DNA of 64,000 nt, taken from contig JACJXZ010000005.1 of assembly GCA_020636375.1 (NCBI GenBank), positions 567,473-631,472 of the forward strand, written 5' to 3'. This stretch comes from Lewinellaceae bacterium. Its GTDB lineage: Bacteria; Bacteroidota; Bacteroidia; Chitinophagales; Saprospiraceae. Both the position numbers and the translations under genes were made by a program. Positions 26,032 to 33,937 of the stretch are shown one piece after another. Numbering within the stretch: the stretch's first letter is position 1; each line of letters begins with the position of its first letter. The notes beneath the pieces were generated by a model. That model ran no database searches, had not been told where the DNA came from, and saw only the letters and a program-made list of their open reading frames with translations.

Positions 26032-26375
26032 CTGATTGTAACAGATTGCGTAGCTGCCTTTGGTGATCCGCGGCCCGACATTGGAAGGCCATAATCCCGT
26101 AGGGATGTTAGTCCATTGCCAGGGCCGTGAGGCCCTGGTTGTCATAGAGGCGTTCCCAGAGCTCTGTAAGAGCGATAGCCCAAAAGGCGCCAGGGCATTG
26201 CGGCGATTGGCTGTCGTCCTTACCACATAGTGGCCCCTTTGGGGCAGGACTAGGGCGTACATGGCCATTAATCCAGGGCCTATCGGCCCTGGCAATGAGC
26301 CATCGTCCCTACGGGACTAAGGAGACACGGCCGCTACCCTTTGCCCCTTCCAGCTACGCAATCCGTTACAATCAG
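26032..26375. repeat. 344-bp MITE-like element with 25-bp terminal inverted repeats
   Basis: Left end begins CTGATTGTAACAGATTGC (26032-26056 in full) and the right end 26351-26375 is its complement with one mismatch in 25. Internal hairpins include CCAGGGCCGTGAGGCCCTGG (26117-26136), CCAGGGCCTATCGGCCCTGG, ATCCCGTAGGGAT and GTCCCTACGGGAC. No open frame of protein character inside, so it is non-autonomous. No clean target duplication is seen. Confidence 0.85.
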
Positions 26376-26540
26376 TAGGTTTTAGGTCTTAGGTTTTAGG
26401 CGTTAGGCGTTAGGTGCCTGTTGAGTGCCCGATTAGGCTCCTGCCAAAACACAGCCATAACCAACCATATAACAATATAACAATATAACAATATAACAAT
26501 ATAACAATATAACAATATAACAATATAACAATATAACCAT
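26376..26540. repeat. TTAGG-type and AACAATAT arrays
   Basis: 26376-26412 has short GTTTTAGG/CGTTAGG repeats. GTGCCTGTTGAGTGCCCGAT (26413-26432) recurs at about 28839-28858. 26467-26537 is about nine perfect copies of the octamer AACAATAT, ending 30 bp before a candidate promoter for the cytolysin-like gene. Confidence 0.9.
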
Positions 26541-26571
26541 CCCCCTGTCCACCCTTTGTCCACCCCCGTTT

Positions 26572-26603
26572 TTTGTGCTTTCCCGCCCTTTCCTGCACCT
26601 TTG
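26572..26603 (+). promoter_or_regulatory. Candidate Bacteroidota-type promoter for the cytolysin-like gene
   Basis: TTTG at 26572-26575 and CACCTTTG at 26596-26603 with 20 bp between them, close to the Bacteroidota consensus TTTG-N19-TAnnTTTG (first T replaced by C). This would start RNA about 45 bp before the ATG at 26655. Confidence 0.4.
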
Positions 26604-26654
26604 AAGCACCGGAAGCGACACCCGCTTCCTTTCAGAAAACCTAAAAAATTGACC

Positions 26655-28454
26655 ATGAAAAAGACCCTGTTAGCCGCCTTGATGACCGTATTGGCTTTTG
26701 CCTGCAACAAAGAGAATACGCCCCCTGCCGACAGCTTCGATGCCGTTTTCGAAGCCGGCGGCAACTTCCCCTCCGTGAACCGCAGCGAAGAGGTAGTGGC
26801 GGAAGAACAGTCCAGCGAGACCATCAACGACGTGGAATTCAACTGTACCATCCGGACCCTGCGCGTGCAGGACGGGGCGGGCGGGCAAAGCGGGTTCCCC
26901 CTGTTCAACCCCAATGCGTCGGTGGTTTACCCCGGCAGCCTGCTGCAGGGCAAGAGCCTCAACCAGGCCACGCCCGACGTCATCGCCGTCAAACGGGCCG
27001 GCGGAACCATCTCCATCGACGTGGTCGACGGGAATATCCAGCCGTCCTTTACCGTGGATGAGATCCGGAAGAGCACCGTAAGCACCGCCGCCAACAACAT
27101 CATCGCCAACAGCACGGGCGTAGTGCCCGCCAATTTCGAGTTCTCCTACGACTTCGTGAGCAGCAAACGGGAGATGGCCCTGAAGATGCGGGCCGACTTC
27201 GAGACCAAGTTCACAGAGATCGAAAGCAGCCTCAGCTTCAGCACCGACCGCGAGTACAACCGCATGCTGATCCAGCTCAACCAGAGCTTTTACACCCTGA
27301 GCTTCGACATCCCCACTTCCCTGGACGAGCTGTTCGCCCCCGACGTCAAGCCGGACGACCTGGCCCGGTACGTCGGCCCCGGCAACCCGGCAACCTATAT
27401 CTCCGACGTCACCTACGGCCGCATTTATTACATGCTGGTCGAATCGACCTCCTCCCAAACCGAGATGAACGCCCGGGTGGAAGGCTCCTTCTCCGGCCTG
27501 GTGGTCGGCGGCTCCGGCGAGGTGGAGTACAACCAGCTGTCGCAGCTGGAGAACGTCAAGGTCAAGGTCTTCGCTTTCGGCGGCGAATCGGGATCTACCA
27601 TCCGGACCATTGGCGTGTCAGACCTCAGCGACATCGTTGACCTGCTGGCGGAAAGCTCGGACATCACCACCGGCAAGCCGGTCTCCTACGTCGTGCGCAG
27701 CGTCTACGACAACCAGATCGTCAGCGTGCAACTGAACACGGAATACGACGTCAAGGAATGTACCCCCACCATGACGTCAGGCGCTCCCCCCTATACGGCA
27801 CACTGGGCGGGCCTGTCTACAACCTTCGGCCCCATCGGTGCCGCCTTCACCCTGAAAGGGACGGAATTCATCCTCGTCAACAAGGCAGGCGACCAGTATA
27901 TGATCAGCGACGTCGGCTCCCTGAAGGGCCCCTACTCCATCGACGAGCTGGGCGACGGCCCCTGCCCCTTTACCTCCATCAGCGCCGCCTGCAACCTGGA
28001 GGGCAACGACTACGAGCAGGCTACCATCATGATGTTCGACCAGACCGGCACCCGCTATACCTACATGCTCGACAACGGCCGCTGGCTGAACGTGGAGAAC
28101 ATCACCAACCTGGCCAACGGCAGCTCGCCCTTCAACCTCTCGGGCGTAGGCGCTATGGCCTTCCGAACCAAAGACCCCCTGGGCCCCAGCACCCGCGTCA
28201 TGTTCAACCAGGACGGCACCTTGTGGACCATCTACAACAACAACCCCCAGGGCTTCAGCAGCCCCAAGAACCTCAACCAGCTGTTCAGCAACCACAATTT
28301 CCCCTCCGGCATGGATGGCGTCGGCGCTTCCATCGGCTTCGACATCGGAGACGACCACTTCTACATCTTCTTCGACAAAACGGGCAGGAAATATACCATC
28401 TTCGGCAACGTCAACGGGCAGGGCAACCGGTATATCGGGCCGTTCGCGATATGA
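26655..28454 (+). CDS. Cholesterol-dependent-cytolysin-like lipoprotein with C-terminal four-repeat propeller
   Basis: 599 residues starting MKKTLLAALMTVLAFACNKE; the lipobox LAFAC predicts a lipoprotein. Residues 60-360 resemble domains 1-3 of thiol-activated cytolysins: VVYPGSLLQGKSL, FEFSYDFVSSKREMALKM, LIQLNQSFYTLSFDIPTSL, VTYGRIYYMLVESTSS and KPVSYVVRSVYDNQIVSVQL. The Trp-rich undecapeptide domain 4 is absent. In its place (about 375-599) are four repeats of about 50 residues, each with FxxxGxxYT-like cores (ILVNKAGDQYMI, MMFDQTGTRYTYM, VMFNQDGTLWTI, IFFDKTGRKYTI), suggesting a four-bladed propeller. It may bind a different target and form pores in competitors or eukaryotic membranes; pore formation is inferred. 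The start at 26655 is fixed by the signal peptide. Confidence 0.85.
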   Translation: MKKTLLAALMTVLAFACNKENTPPADSFDAVFEAGGNFPSVNRSEEVVAEEQSSETINDVEFNCTIRTLRVQDGAGGQSGFPLFNPNASVVYPGSLLQGKSLNQATPDVIAVKRAGGTISIDVVDGNIQPSFTVDEIRKSTVSTAANNIIANSTGVVPANFEFSYDFVSSKREMALKMRADFETKFTEIESSLSFSTDREYNRMLIQLNQSFYTLSFDIPTSLDELFAPDVKPDDLARYVGPGNPATYISDVTYGRIYYMLVESTSSQTEMNARVEGSFSGLVVGGSGEVEYNQLSQLENVKVKVFAFGGESGSTIRTIGVSDLSDIVDLLAESSDITTGKPVSYVVRSVYDNQIVSVQLNTEYDVKECTPTMTSGAPPYTAHWAGLSTTFGPIGAAFTLKGTEFILVNKAGDQYMISDVGSLKGPYSIDELGDGPCPFTSISAACNLEGNDYEQATIMMFDQTGTRYTYMLDNGRWLNVENITNLANGSSPFNLSGVGAMAFRTKDPLGPSTRVMFNQDGTLWTIYNNNPQGFSSPKNLNQLFSNHNFPSGMDGVGASIGFDIGDDHFYIFFDKTGRKYTIFGNVNGQGNRYIGPFAI

Positions 28455-28471
28455 CGGCCAAATCATAAAAG

Positions 28472-28693
28472 ATGACGGAGAACACAGAGGGGACCACTCG
28501 GAAAAACCGGGTGGCCACTGACATTTATTTTGAATACTGGAAAGAATGGATATATCCATTGGAGGAAGGCGCCCGCCAGGTAGCTTTCGCTTCTGTACTG
28601 ATGGAGGTCATACAATCCCTGTACGGCATCGAGGCGATGTGGGAGCTCGGGGCGCGGATGGTGGCGCATAGCGTAGAGCAGAGGGCTGCGTGA
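28472..28693 (+). CDS. Small hypothetical protein
   Basis: 73 residues: an N-terminus rich in Thr/Lys/Arg, then DIYFEYWKEWIYPLEEGARQ and an amphipathic helix-rich remainder ending VAHSVEQRAA. It starts 17 bp after the cytolysin-like gene on the same strand, so it could be co-transcribed. I do not recognise it. The amino-acid composition is protein-like, but a chance frame cannot be ruled out. Confidence 0.4.
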   Translation: MTENTEGTTRKNRVATDIYFEYWKEWIYPLEEGARQVAFASVLMEVIQSLYGIEAMWELGARMVAHSVEQRAA

Positions 28694-28751
28694 AAGGGGG
28701 GTGTTCGCTGTTCGCGAATTATTGAAAGCCAGTATTTAAAAAACAAAGGGG

Positions 28752-29050
28752 CGCGGTGCTAAATTGTGACCCCTTCGGTGTCAGGAGGATTTAGGCCCGT
28801 CCAGTCGGCCGGGTAAATGTTAGGACTTAGGCGTTTGGCACCTGTTGAGTGCCCGATTAGGCCTGGATTGCCCCTAAAACCTACAGCCCAAGATTTACCC
28901 GGCCGGACGGACGGGCCTAAAACCGGGCAAGGGGTACAAAAAGGAATCGCGCCCGTATCATTATTTGTGTCCGGATACTTGCAATATAACAATATAGCAA
29001 TACAACAATATAACAATATAGCAAACCCCGCCAGGCCAACAATATAGCCA
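28752..29050. repeat. Cluster of dispersed repeats
   Basis: 28752-28796 (GCGGTGCTAAATTGTGACCC to GGATTTAGG) is similar to 30918-30960. CCCGTCCAGTCGGCCGGGTAAAT near 28795 pairs in inverted orientation with ATTTACCCGGCCGGACGGACGGG ending near 28915, enclosing a copy of the segment shared with 26413-26432. 28980-29030 holds AACAATATAGCAATAC octamer-type repeats. Confidence 0.75.
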
Positions 29051-29064
29051 TCCAGCAATCCCCC

Positions 29065-30702
29065 CTACCCCCGCCGCATCGCCTCCATCGCGTTGCGCAC
29101 TGCGACCTCCCAGGCCTGGTCCAGCTCGTCCGGGTTGCTCCAGTTCTCCTCGTCGAAGGCCAGGATGGTCTCCTTGAGGCACTCCAGGAAGAGGGTATAA
29201 TCTTCGGGTTGCACCCCTACGGCGGCATGCTGCCGGGACAGCGATTGCAGCCGCTGGCCCATAGCGGTCGACACGGAGGGGAACTGCAGCAGGCGCTCCA
29301 TGGCCAGGTCGAGCATCTGGTGTTGGTATTTCCAGAGGTCTTCTTCGGAGGCATTTTCGCGGGCCATGCGGGCGGTGTAGGCGCGGTCGAAAATCTCCCG
29401 GGCGTTGGGGGATTTGTCGATGAAGAAATCGTAGAAGGCTTTGTAGAAGCCGTCGACGCGGCGCACGCGGTTGTAGCTGTTGCGCAGTTTCTTGATCAGC
29501 TGGTAATCCGGGTGTTTCTCTACCGGCTGGCCGGTGGCGGGCAGCTTCTGGATCTCCTCCAGCACTTCTTCCATGTCCAGAAACCGTTCCCGGGGATCAT
29601 AGCTGAGCATGCGCCCCAGGGCCTTGACGAAGCGGGGCGGGCAGAGGGTGGGCTTGAGCTCCTGTTGGAGCAGGCCCGGGTTTTCGTCAAAGTCGAGCCG
29701 GCGGCGCAGGATTTCCATGACGGTGCCGCCCCGGAAGAAAGGATTGCCGGTAAACAGCTCCACGGCGATCAGGGCAAAGGAGTACTGGTCGGAAAGCGGC
29801 GTGGCCGTGTCGCTGTTGATCTGCTCGGGGCTCCAGTACATGGAAAACAGGCGGATGCGCTCGAAGGTACGCTTGTAGTAGGACGCCTTCACCACCTGGA
29901 AGGGAGACAGCTTCGCCCCCTTTTTCTTGTCGATCAGGATATTGGATGGCCAGAGGTTGTTGTGCACCAGGCCGTCCTGATGCCCCTGGTACAAGGCCCG
30001 CCCCATGGTATAGAGCATCTCCCGGATTTCGCGAAGCTGATAGGGCCAGCCCTTTTCCAGGCGTTCGGACAGGCGCATGCCGTCGATGTACTCCGTGACG
30101 ATGTAGCGGGGCGGGGCGTCCAGCCCTTCGTCGAGGATGCTGATGATGCCGTCCAGGCCGGAAAGCTGCTTGGCCTTGCTCAGGTCCTCCCGGATATTCT
30201 CCAGGTTCTCATCGTCGATCACCGACAGGGGTTTGATGACCTTGATCGCTACCCGCTGGGGCGTATTCGTGATGTTATCGGCCTTTTCTGCTTTGTAGAT
30301 GACGGCCGTGTCGCCGGTGGAAATCTTTTCCAGGTTGACGTAGCGTTTGGCGAGTTTTTGCTCCAGCAACTTCTTGAACTCCTCCTCATTCTTGGCCAGA
30401 GTGATCTGCATGACTTCTTCGTTCCCCTCCTCCACCATGCCCTCTCCTGTCTTGTGGATGTGCCGGAGGAGCTGGAACAGCGATTTTTTGATCTGGATCA
30501 GGCGGACGCGCTCTTCCTCGGCGGTGATGGCCTGGTTGAGCGCTTCCTGGCGTATTTCGTTGAAATCGCTGAGCAGCAGAGAAACTGTAATGCTGTATTC
30601 GGTATACCTGACCAGTGGTTTCAGCTCTTCGAATACCCGCTCCAGCTGATTGTGCTCGATCAGGCCCTCCAATCGCTCGATGTTGTCTTTCAATGCTTTC
30701 AT
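29065..30702 (-). CDS. EAD-like domain, pseudokinase and globin-like domain fusion
   Basis: 545 residues from the ATG at 30700-30702. Residues 1-85 are an all-helical domain (ERLEGLIEHNQLERVFEELK, then LLLSDFNEIRQEALNQAIT and RIxxSLxxLL-like IKKSLFQLLRHI) with the pattern of effector-associated domains of EAD11 type. Residues 120-390 are kinase-like: VAIK keeps Lys154, but the HRD motif reads HNN (247-249) and DFG is replaced by SPF (266-268); SPEQ and DQYSFA remain. It is thus probably a pseudokinase. Residues 398-545 look like a globin: QLIKKLRNSYNRV, KAFYDFFIDKSPNAREIF, a possible proximal His492 in SRQHAAVGVQPEDYTLF, and a final EAWxxA-type helix. No membrane segment. This suggests a haem- or gas-responsive signalling hub; the function is unknown. 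Confidence 0.75.
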   Translation of the reverse strand: MKALKDNIERLEGLIEHNQLERVFEELKPLVRYTEYSITVSLLLSDFNEIRQEALNQAITAEEERVRLIQIKKSLFQLLRHIHKTGEGMVEEGNEEVMQITLAKNEEEFKKLLEQKLAKRYVNLEKISTGDTAVIYKAEKADNITNTPQRVAIKVIKPLSVIDDENLENIREDLSKAKQLSGLDGIISILDEGLDAPPRYIVTEYIDGMRLSERLEKGWPYQLREIREMLYTMGRALYQGHQDGLVHNNLWPSNILIDKKKGAKLSPFQVVKASYYKRTFERIRLFSMYWSPEQINSDTATPLSDQYSFALIAVELFTGNPFFRGGTVMEILRRRLDFDENPGLLQQELKPTLCPPRFVKALGRMLSYDPRERFLDMEEVLEEIQKLPATGQPVEKHPDYQLIKKLRNSYNRVRRVDGFYKAFYDFFIDKSPNAREIFDRAYTARMARENASEEDLWKYQHQMLDLAMERLLQFPSVSTAMGQRLQSLSRQHAAVGVQPEDYTLFLECLKETILAFDEENWSNPDELDQAWEVAVRNAMEAMRRG

Positions 30703-31006
30703 ACCCTCCTTCTGATGCGGTGCCAGATACAATACGGGGAACATAATCGGTTTTTTAAATCGGGGCAGGGCCCCGTCTGTCTGTCCTGTAATCACGCTTT
30801 CCCCATAATGACGAATTTAGGCCCTCTATTGTCGCTTTCAAAATAATATTTAACAAAATCTTATTTGTAACGTCAAAAACCGCAACGGATGCCGGCGGCT
30901 TTCAGGCAGGGTGGGGTGCGATGCTAAATTGTGCCCTTTCCGGTGTTGGGAGGATTTAGGCATTAGGTTTTGGGCGTTAGGCGACGCGCGATCAATGACT
31001 GTCGGG
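30703..31006. other. Intergenic region upstream of the pseudokinase-globin gene
   Basis: No gene. 30703-30830 is the probable leader. 30918-30960 is a relative of 28752-28796 (GCTAAATTGTG and GGAGGATTTAGG shared), followed by short TTAGG repeats. Confidence 0.5.
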
Positions 31007-31159
31007 CATACTGCTGAACATTTTTTGGACACAGAGTACGCCGACCTGCCTGCCTACCTGGCAGTAATGGCAGGCAGGCTGTGCCGCAGGCCGACAGGCA
31101 GGCAGGGAAGACACAGAGCCACACAGAGGCTTGATTATCAACGGAAGAACTTTGCGTAC
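31007..31159. repeat. Dispersed about 150-bp repeat, copy 2
   Basis: Reverse complement of 15125-15273 with only a few differences. It extends beyond 31159 as GTCC-flanked sequence (CTCTGTGTCCAAAACC) that partly mirrors the start (TTTTTTGGACACAGAG at 31021-31036), so the whole 31007-31215 region is a larger palindrome. Confidence 0.9.
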
Positions 31160-31279
31160 CTCTGTGTTGGACTCAGTGCGCTCTGTGTCCAAAACCATTT
31201 TGTCCAGTAGTATGACTGTCGGGTTTTCCAGGAGCGCTTTTTCCTTTATCCGGCGTTGAAGAACCGCCATTGTAGGTGG

Positions 31280-31879
31280 CTACACCCCTTCTGTCATCAG
31301 GAGGCGATGCAACTGCATGCCTTTCCTGTAAAAATCCATGATCTGGGAGGGCAGCAGCAACTGGTTCCTGCGGTACAGGATGAGGTAGTAGTTGAGCCCT
31401 TCCATAGTCCAGTTTTTTTCGATGGTAAAAAATTGCAGGACTTCGTCGTTGAAATTGGCGCGGATGTATTCTTCGTCGTCGCCCCGAAGCAGGTATTGAC
31501 TGGAAAATTTGGGGTATCGTTCGAAGTCGATGTCCTCCAAGCCCAGCCAGGCGCCGACCTTGTGAAAGAAGTTCTCCGGTTTCATCAGGAATTGCGGCAG
31601 GCCCAGTTTTTTGGACTGGACGAAAAAGACCGTCTGCTTGAAAACGCGGGCGCTATTGCCGGTGCTGATGGTGTAGCGATAATCGAAGATGCGGACGTCC
31701 AGTTCGAGCAGGCCGTCCCGGCGGTACAACATGTTGGTGATGCGCCGCCGCCGGCCCCGGCTGAAGAGGGTAAAGTCCCTGAGCATCGTATGCAGGCCCC
31801 AGGTGTCCTCCGCCTCGTATTCCATGCCTAGTTGGTAGGAGATGCTTTTCAATTGAGAGGCCCTGTCGGTATTTGCCAT
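31280..31879 (-). CDS. Conserved-looking hypothetical protein
   Basis: 199 residues from the ATG at 31877-31879: MANTDRASQLKSISYQLGME. It is soluble, with no signal or membrane helix. Features: FTLFSRGRRRRITNMLYRR, DYRYTISTGNSARVFKQTVFF, GLEDIDFERYPKFSSQYLLRG and a C-terminal helix DFYRKGMQLHRLLM. The pattern SSQYLLRGDDEEYIRANF followed by LQFFTIEKNWTMEG recalls a widespread family of unknown function seen in several phyla; I cannot name it. The upstream 78-base extension to 31957 reads repeat sequence and is rejected. Confidence 0.65.
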   Translation of the reverse strand: MANTDRASQLKSISYQLGMEYEAEDTWGLHTMLRDFTLFSRGRRRRITNMLYRRDGLLELDVRIFDYRYTISTGNSARVFKQTVFFVQSKKLGLPQFLMKPENFFHKVGAWLGLEDIDFERYPKFSSQYLLRGDDEEYIRANFNDEVLQFFTIEKNWTMEGLNYYLILYRRNQLLLPSQIMDFYRKGMQLHRLLMTEGV

Positions 31880-32199
31880 AGTCTGGTTGTTTTCAATCTG
31901 TCCTGGCGTGACTGCCGGCCGCCCTGGGTTCATGGTTCCATGGTTATATGGTTCCATGGTTGAGGCAGCCCTGCTGCCTGGCCGCCCGGCACCCTGCCGA
32001 ACTCGCGCCGAAGTACCTGGGCGGATGGCGTCTCCCGGCCGGGCCGGGCATGAAAGATAAAGATTTTACGGATGGAAAGTTAAAAAAGAAGGAGGCTTTC
32101 AGCAAGGAAGGGGAGAAAAAGCAAGGAAGCCGGAACAGTGGGCTTATCCGGCCGTGGAGCCGGCGACGGGAGGGCCGGCCCCGGCGGCGCGATATTTTT
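31880..32199. other. Intergenic region, no gene seen
   Basis: Contains GGTTCCATGGTTATATGGTTCCATGG around 31933-31960 (short direct repeats) and a purine-rich A/G tract at 32050-32140. GGCCGGG-type palindromes occur around 32035. No frame here is convincing. Confidence 0.4.
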
Positions 32200-32427
32200 T
32201 CAGGCAGCGTGCTTCTGGATAAAAAAGCTGGCGTCCTGCACCGTTTCGATGGCTTCGGCCTCTTCCGGGGTCAGATAGACGTTGAAACGGCTTTCCAGTT
32301 CAGCGATCAGCAACAGCAGGTCAATGGCGTCGAGATTGAGGTCGTCCTGCAGGTGGGTGTAAGGATGGATGAACTTAACCGGCACGTTGAGCCTCCAGCT
32401 GATGAGGTCGATGATGCGTTGTTGCAT
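32200..32427 (-). CDS. Acyl-carrier-protein-like protein without the phosphopantetheine serine
   Basis: 75 residues from the ATG at 32425-32427 (MQQRIIDLISWRLNVPVKF); an ATG at 32464-32466 would add 13 residues. It has the ACP four-helix pattern, but the site that is normally Asp-Ser-Leu reads DLNLDAIDLLLLIAELE: Ala stands at the prosthetic-group Ser. The rest of helix II (IDLLLLIAELESRF) and the TPEEAEAIETVQDASFFI helix III/IV region are well kept, so the fold is under selection. It cannot carry a 4'-phosphopantetheine arm in the usual way. It may be a structural or regulatory partner. No fatty-acid gene is adjacent. Confidence 0.78.
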   Translation of the reverse strand: MQQRIIDLISWRLNVPVKFIHPYTHLQDDLNLDAIDLLLLIAELESRFNVYLTPEEAEAIETVQDASFFIQKHAA

Positions 32428-32524
32428 ATTATTAAGTGTTGAATGTGAGATAGCTGAGTCTGTCATAGCGAATATTTGCTTCCTTTTGTCCGATGTTAAG
32501 AACGCACACCTACCCCTATTGGTT

Positions 32525-32560
32525 GCCTGGCTTTTTTGTATTTCGACAAAAAAGCCAGGC
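32525..32560. terminator. Perfect 15-bp hairpin, terminator of the LOG-family gene
   Basis: GCCTGGCTTTTTTGT, loop ATTTCG, ACAAAAAAGCCAGGC. It lies 9 bp past the stop of the LOG-family gene and upstream of the carrier protein, with T/A runs in the stem so that it can work in either direction. Confidence 0.8.
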
Positions 32561-32568
32561 TTATTTAT

Positions 32569-33291
32569 TCAAAGCTCATAGTTGGGGCCAAGTTCCTCGC
32601 CTTTTCCCGTATAAAATTCATTGATGATCCGCACGACTTCCTCCGGTTCGTCGGTAATGGGCATCAGGTCCAGGTCTTCGGGGTTGATGTTGTGGTACTG
32701 CCCGAGCATCACTTCCTGTATCCAGCTTTTGAGGCCCGACCAGAAGCCCACCCCGACCAGGATGATCGGCATCTTGGTGATCTTGTTGGTCTGTACGAGG
32801 GTCAGTACTTCGAAGAGCTCGTCCATGGTGCCAAAGCCCCCCGGAAGGGCCACCAGCGCCTGGGCATACTTGACGAACATCACTTTCCGGACGAAGAAAT
32901 ACCGGAAATCCAGGTTGCAATCGGGATCAATGTACTGATTGTGCCCCTGTTCGAACGGCAGGTTGATGTTGAGGCCGACGGAGCGCCCCCCGTAGATGTG
33001 GGCGCCTTTATTGCCCGCCTCCATAATGCCCGGGCCGCCGCCGGTGATGACGCCATAGCCGGCCTCGGTGAGCAGGCGGGCGATGTCTACCGCCTTTTTA
33101 TAATAAGGATGGTCGGGCTTGGTGCGCGCCGACCCGAAGATAGAGACGCAGGGCCCCACTTCGTTCAGGGTTTCAAAACCGTCTACAAATTCGGAGATCA
33201 CTTTGAACATCGTCCAGGAGTTCTCGCCTTTCAACTGGCGGCCCCAGGGCTTCATCTGATGTTTTTTGACATGGTTCTGGTTCTCGGTCAT
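32569..33291 (-). CDS. LOG family (TIGR00730) nucleotide phosphoribohydrolase-like protein
   Basis: 240 residues. It has the Rossmann fold of the LOG/lysine-decarboxylase-like family: SIFGSARTKPDHPYY, ITGGGPGIMEAGNKGA and the diagnostic PGGFGTMDELFEVLTL. Members cleave nucleoside 5'-monophosphates between base and ribose (cytokinin-activating LOG in plants, PpnN in enterobacteria). The sequence GRSVGLNINLPFEQGHN is typical of the longer bacterial group. It acts in the cytoplasm. Start ATG at 33289-33291; a perfect hairpin follows the stop. Confidence 0.92.
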   Translation of the reverse strand: MTENQNHVKKHQMKPWGRQLKGENSWTMFKVISEFVDGFETLNEVGPCVSIFGSARTKPDHPYYKKAVDIARLLTEAGYGVITGGGPGIMEAGNKGAHIYGGRSVGLNINLPFEQGHNQYIDPDCNLDFRYFFVRKVMFVKYAQALVALPGGFGTMDELFEVLTLVQTNKITKMPIILVGVGFWSGLKSWIQEVMLGQYHNINPEDLDLMPITDEPEEVVRIINEFYTGKGEELGPNYEL

Positions 33292-33699
33292 GGTAATGGA
33301 TATCTTTGGTTAAGTTATAGTCGCCACTGCACGAAGTGTTGCGGCATTACGGGCCTGTGGCACCGGACATTTGGGCTTGTCGGCCTAAACATTCCTTACC
33401 CCGGGTTTTTCAACCCGGGATAAGGGATGTTCCCCGCAGGAAATACCGGCACCGGCAGTATGAACACAAAAAAGCCCGCCCCGTTCGTTTCGGGCAGGCC
33501 TATCTAGTTAAGTCTTTTCGGGCTAAATTACAAGCATCGGCCAAAAACTTCCAGGATATGAAGCGACCGGCGGCAGCCGGGTTGAACAGTTATTGGCCCG
33601 GCACATATCCAAACTGTTATTAGTTGTAATTGGTTATCAACAGTTTGGGGCCGGAGCGCCGGCAATACCAGCAATTTCTCATGTAGAGCATGCACGTAT
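33292..33699. other. Intergenic region with hairpins
   Basis: AACATTCCTTACCCCGGGTT (33388-33407) pairs with AACCCGGGATAAGGGATGTT (33412-33431), two mismatches, loop TTTC. A second GC-rich hairpin with an A-run (AAAAAAGCCCGCCCCGTTCG near 33469) is terminator-like. No gene. Confidence 0.6.
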
Positions 33700-33840
33700 C
33701 GCCACAAAAATTTATCCGGCTCAAAGAGACGGACACAAAGGCACCAAATCCGCACTAAATTTAGTGCGGATTTGGTGTCCGTCTATCCAGCCGGATAAAT
33801 TTTAGTGCCCGTCTGGTCAGCCGGGTAAACTTTCGTGGCA
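33700..33840. repeat. TGCCACAAA-type palindromic element
   Basis: Ends GCCACAAAAATTTATCCGGC and TAAACTTTCGTGGC; core is a perfect 36-bp palindrome CACCAAATCCGCACTAAATT through its complement (about 33738-33773). Related to 16521-16659 and 35359-35468. Confidence 0.8.
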
Positions 33841-33937
33841 TCCTCTCGCCGCGTGCGCACCTTACATGAGAAACTACTGCGGCAATACCCCGCGCCCTTC
33901 CCGGAAATAACGGCCACGGGGTTTTCCTCCTCAAACG

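Noticed and set aside
25839..26081. Open frames in the 42-bp repeat on both strands
   Set aside because: 42 is divisible by 3, so any stop-free unit stays open; no start signal or family resemblance.
26032..26375. Group II intron or attC-like integron site
   Set aside because: Has terminal inverted repeats and hairpins but no domain V-like sequence, no reverse transcriptase and no cassette array.
26396..26914. Minus-strand frames with YIVILLYCYIVILL-type repeats
   Set aside because: Translation of the AACAATAT octamer array; the hydrophobic look is an artefact of the repeat.
29209..30846. 545-codon plus-strand frame
   Set aside because: Antisense of the pseudokinase-globin gene; no recognisable motif.
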